Shown here: one piece after another, positions 31,399 to 32,068 of the stretch
How the letters are laid out: the number at the start of each line of letters is the position of its first letter
Position numbering within the stretch: the first letter of the stretch is position 1
NCBI GenBank assembly: GCA_036381835.1
Contig: DASVCA010000039.1
Span: 1-32,068 of the forward strand
DNA: 32,068 nt
Direction: 5' to 3'
DNA from: DASULK01 sp036381835
GTDB lineage: Bacteria > Actinomycetota > Actinomycetes > Mycobacteriales > Micromonosporaceae
The notes under the pieces: model-generated
Told to the model about the DNA's origin: nothing
Seen by the model: the letters and a program-made list of their open reading frames with translations, nothing else
The model's database searches: none
Translations under genes and position numbers: made by a program

Positions 31399-32068
31399 AT
31401 GCCGGACCTCAGCAGATCGCGCCAGGCCCTCGCGCTCGCCAGCGCCCTCGGCCTGGCGCTCACCGTCACCGCCTGCGGCGGCGACGACGGCCGGAGCAGA
31501 GCCGGCTCCGCGGAATGCGCGGCGTACGAGCGGTACCAGGGACACGACGGCAAGGAGGTGACGATCTACGCCTCCATCCGGGACACCGAGGCCGATCTGC
31601 TGGAGCAGTCCTGGGAACAGTTCGTCGAATGCACCGGCATCGAGATCGACTACGAGGGCAGCGGCGAGTTCGAAGCGCAGATCCAGGTGCGTGTGGACGG
31701 CGGCAACGCCCCGGACATCGCGTTCATCCCGCAGCCCGGCCTGCTGGAACGGTTCGCCAAGGCCGGCAAGCTCAAGCCCGCCTCGGCCGAGACCAAGGCG
31801 ATGGCCGAGGAGAGCTTCTCCGCCGACTGGCTGAAGTACGCCACCGTCGACGGCACGTTCTACGGCGCGCCGCTCGGCTCCAACGTCAAGTCCTTCGTCT
31901 GGTACTCGCCCAAGATGTTCCAGGAGAAGGGCTGGCAGGTCCCCGAGACCTGGGACCAGCTGATGGCCTTGAGCGAGAAGATCGCGGCCAGCGGTATGAA
32001 ACCGTGGTGCGCCGGCGTCGAGTCCGGGGAGGCCACCGGCTGGCCGGCCACCGACTGGATCGAGGACG
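31399..32068 (+). CDS. Sugar ABC transporter substrate-binding lipoprotein, N-terminal part
   Basis: The visible 223 codons begin a family 1 extracellular solute-binding lipoprotein. A signal peptide ends in the lipobox LTVTAC with lipidated C26. The mature part has VTIYASIRDTEADLLEQSWE, FVECTGIEIDYEGSGEFEAQ, IQVRVDGGNAPDIAFIPQPG and VWYSPKMFQEKGWQVPETWD, like alpha-glucoside binders of the AglE kind. It probably captures alpha-glucosides for import. ATG 31399 is chosen because AAAGGAG lies five bases upstream. A LacI-type operator overlaps its promoter. Permease genes would be expected beyond the right edge, where the CDS is cut. Confidence 0.93.
   Translation, partial: MPDLSRSRQALALASALGLALTVTACGGDDGRSRAGSAECAAYERYQGHDGKEVTIYASIRDTEADLLEQSWEQFVECTGIEIDYEGSGEFEAQIQVRVDGGNAPDIAFIPQPGLLERFAKAGKLKPASAETKAMAEESFSADWLKYATVDGTFYGAPLGSNVKSFVWYSPKMFQEKGWQVPETWDQLMALSEKIAASGMKPWCAGVESGEATGWPATDWIED

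Overview
The window is very GC-rich, with strong G/C bias at third codon positions, GTG starts, TANNNT -10 boxes and little or no 5' leader on many genes. Several products are actinobacterial hallmarks: a mycobacterial LigB-type ligase, SURF1, a HrdD/SigB-like group 2 sigma factor, DUF6158, DUF3817 and a GPGG-motif small membrane protein. Together these suggest an actinomycete, most likely of the Micromonosporaceae (Micromonospora or a close relative). I see no insertion sequence, CRISPR array, rRNA or prophage, so this looks like ordinary chromosome with accessory stress and envelope genes.

Layout. 1-5.2 kb: the start of ettA on the minus strand, then an otsA/otsB trehalose operon in which OtsB is fused to a GH15 glycosidase. 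5.3-8.8 kb: a class A penicillin-binding protein, SURF1, a tiny leader ORF and a small membrane protein. 8.7-13.1 kb (minus): ATP-dependent DNA ligase, an M20 peptidase joined in frame to a uridine-kinase-like domain, and an SSB paralogue. 13.3-14.7 kb: an alpha/beta hydrolase, a doubtful small ORF and tRNA-Arg(TCT). 14.7-18.9 kb (minus): a glycogen-debranching-type glycosidase coupled to an SCP2 protein, a two-CBS protein and aspartate-semialdehyde dehydrogenase. 19-21.6 kb (minus): a catalytic/non-catalytic pair of M16 peptidases. 21.6-25.4 kb: small stress or envelope proteins and the sigma factor. 25.6-28.4 kb (minus): murQ, murR and a thymidylate-kinase-like gene. 28.5-30.3 kb: nucleotidyltransferase, BON protein, metallophosphoesterase and the GPGG protein. 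30.4 kb to the end: a secreted M23 peptidase, and the start of a sugar ABC transporter lipoprotein behind a LacI-type operator.

How the genes work together. One theme is alpha-glucan and trehalose metabolism: OtsA, OtsB-GH15, the debranching-type enzyme and the sugar-binding lipoprotein. A second is cell wall synthesis, turnover and recycling: PBP, MurQ/MurR and M23. A third is stress physiology. Sites resembling the SigF/Streptomyces SigB consensus (GNNT, 14-16 bases, GGGTA) precede the CBS protein, a 71-residue hydrophilic protein, the nucleotidyltransferase-BON-phosphoesterase operon and, less clearly, the DUF6158 operon and the GPGG protein. This scattered regulon, and the uncharacterised nucleotidyltransferase-BON-phosphoesterase operon inside it, is the most interesting signal I found. 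All functions are inferred from sequence; no database search was run.
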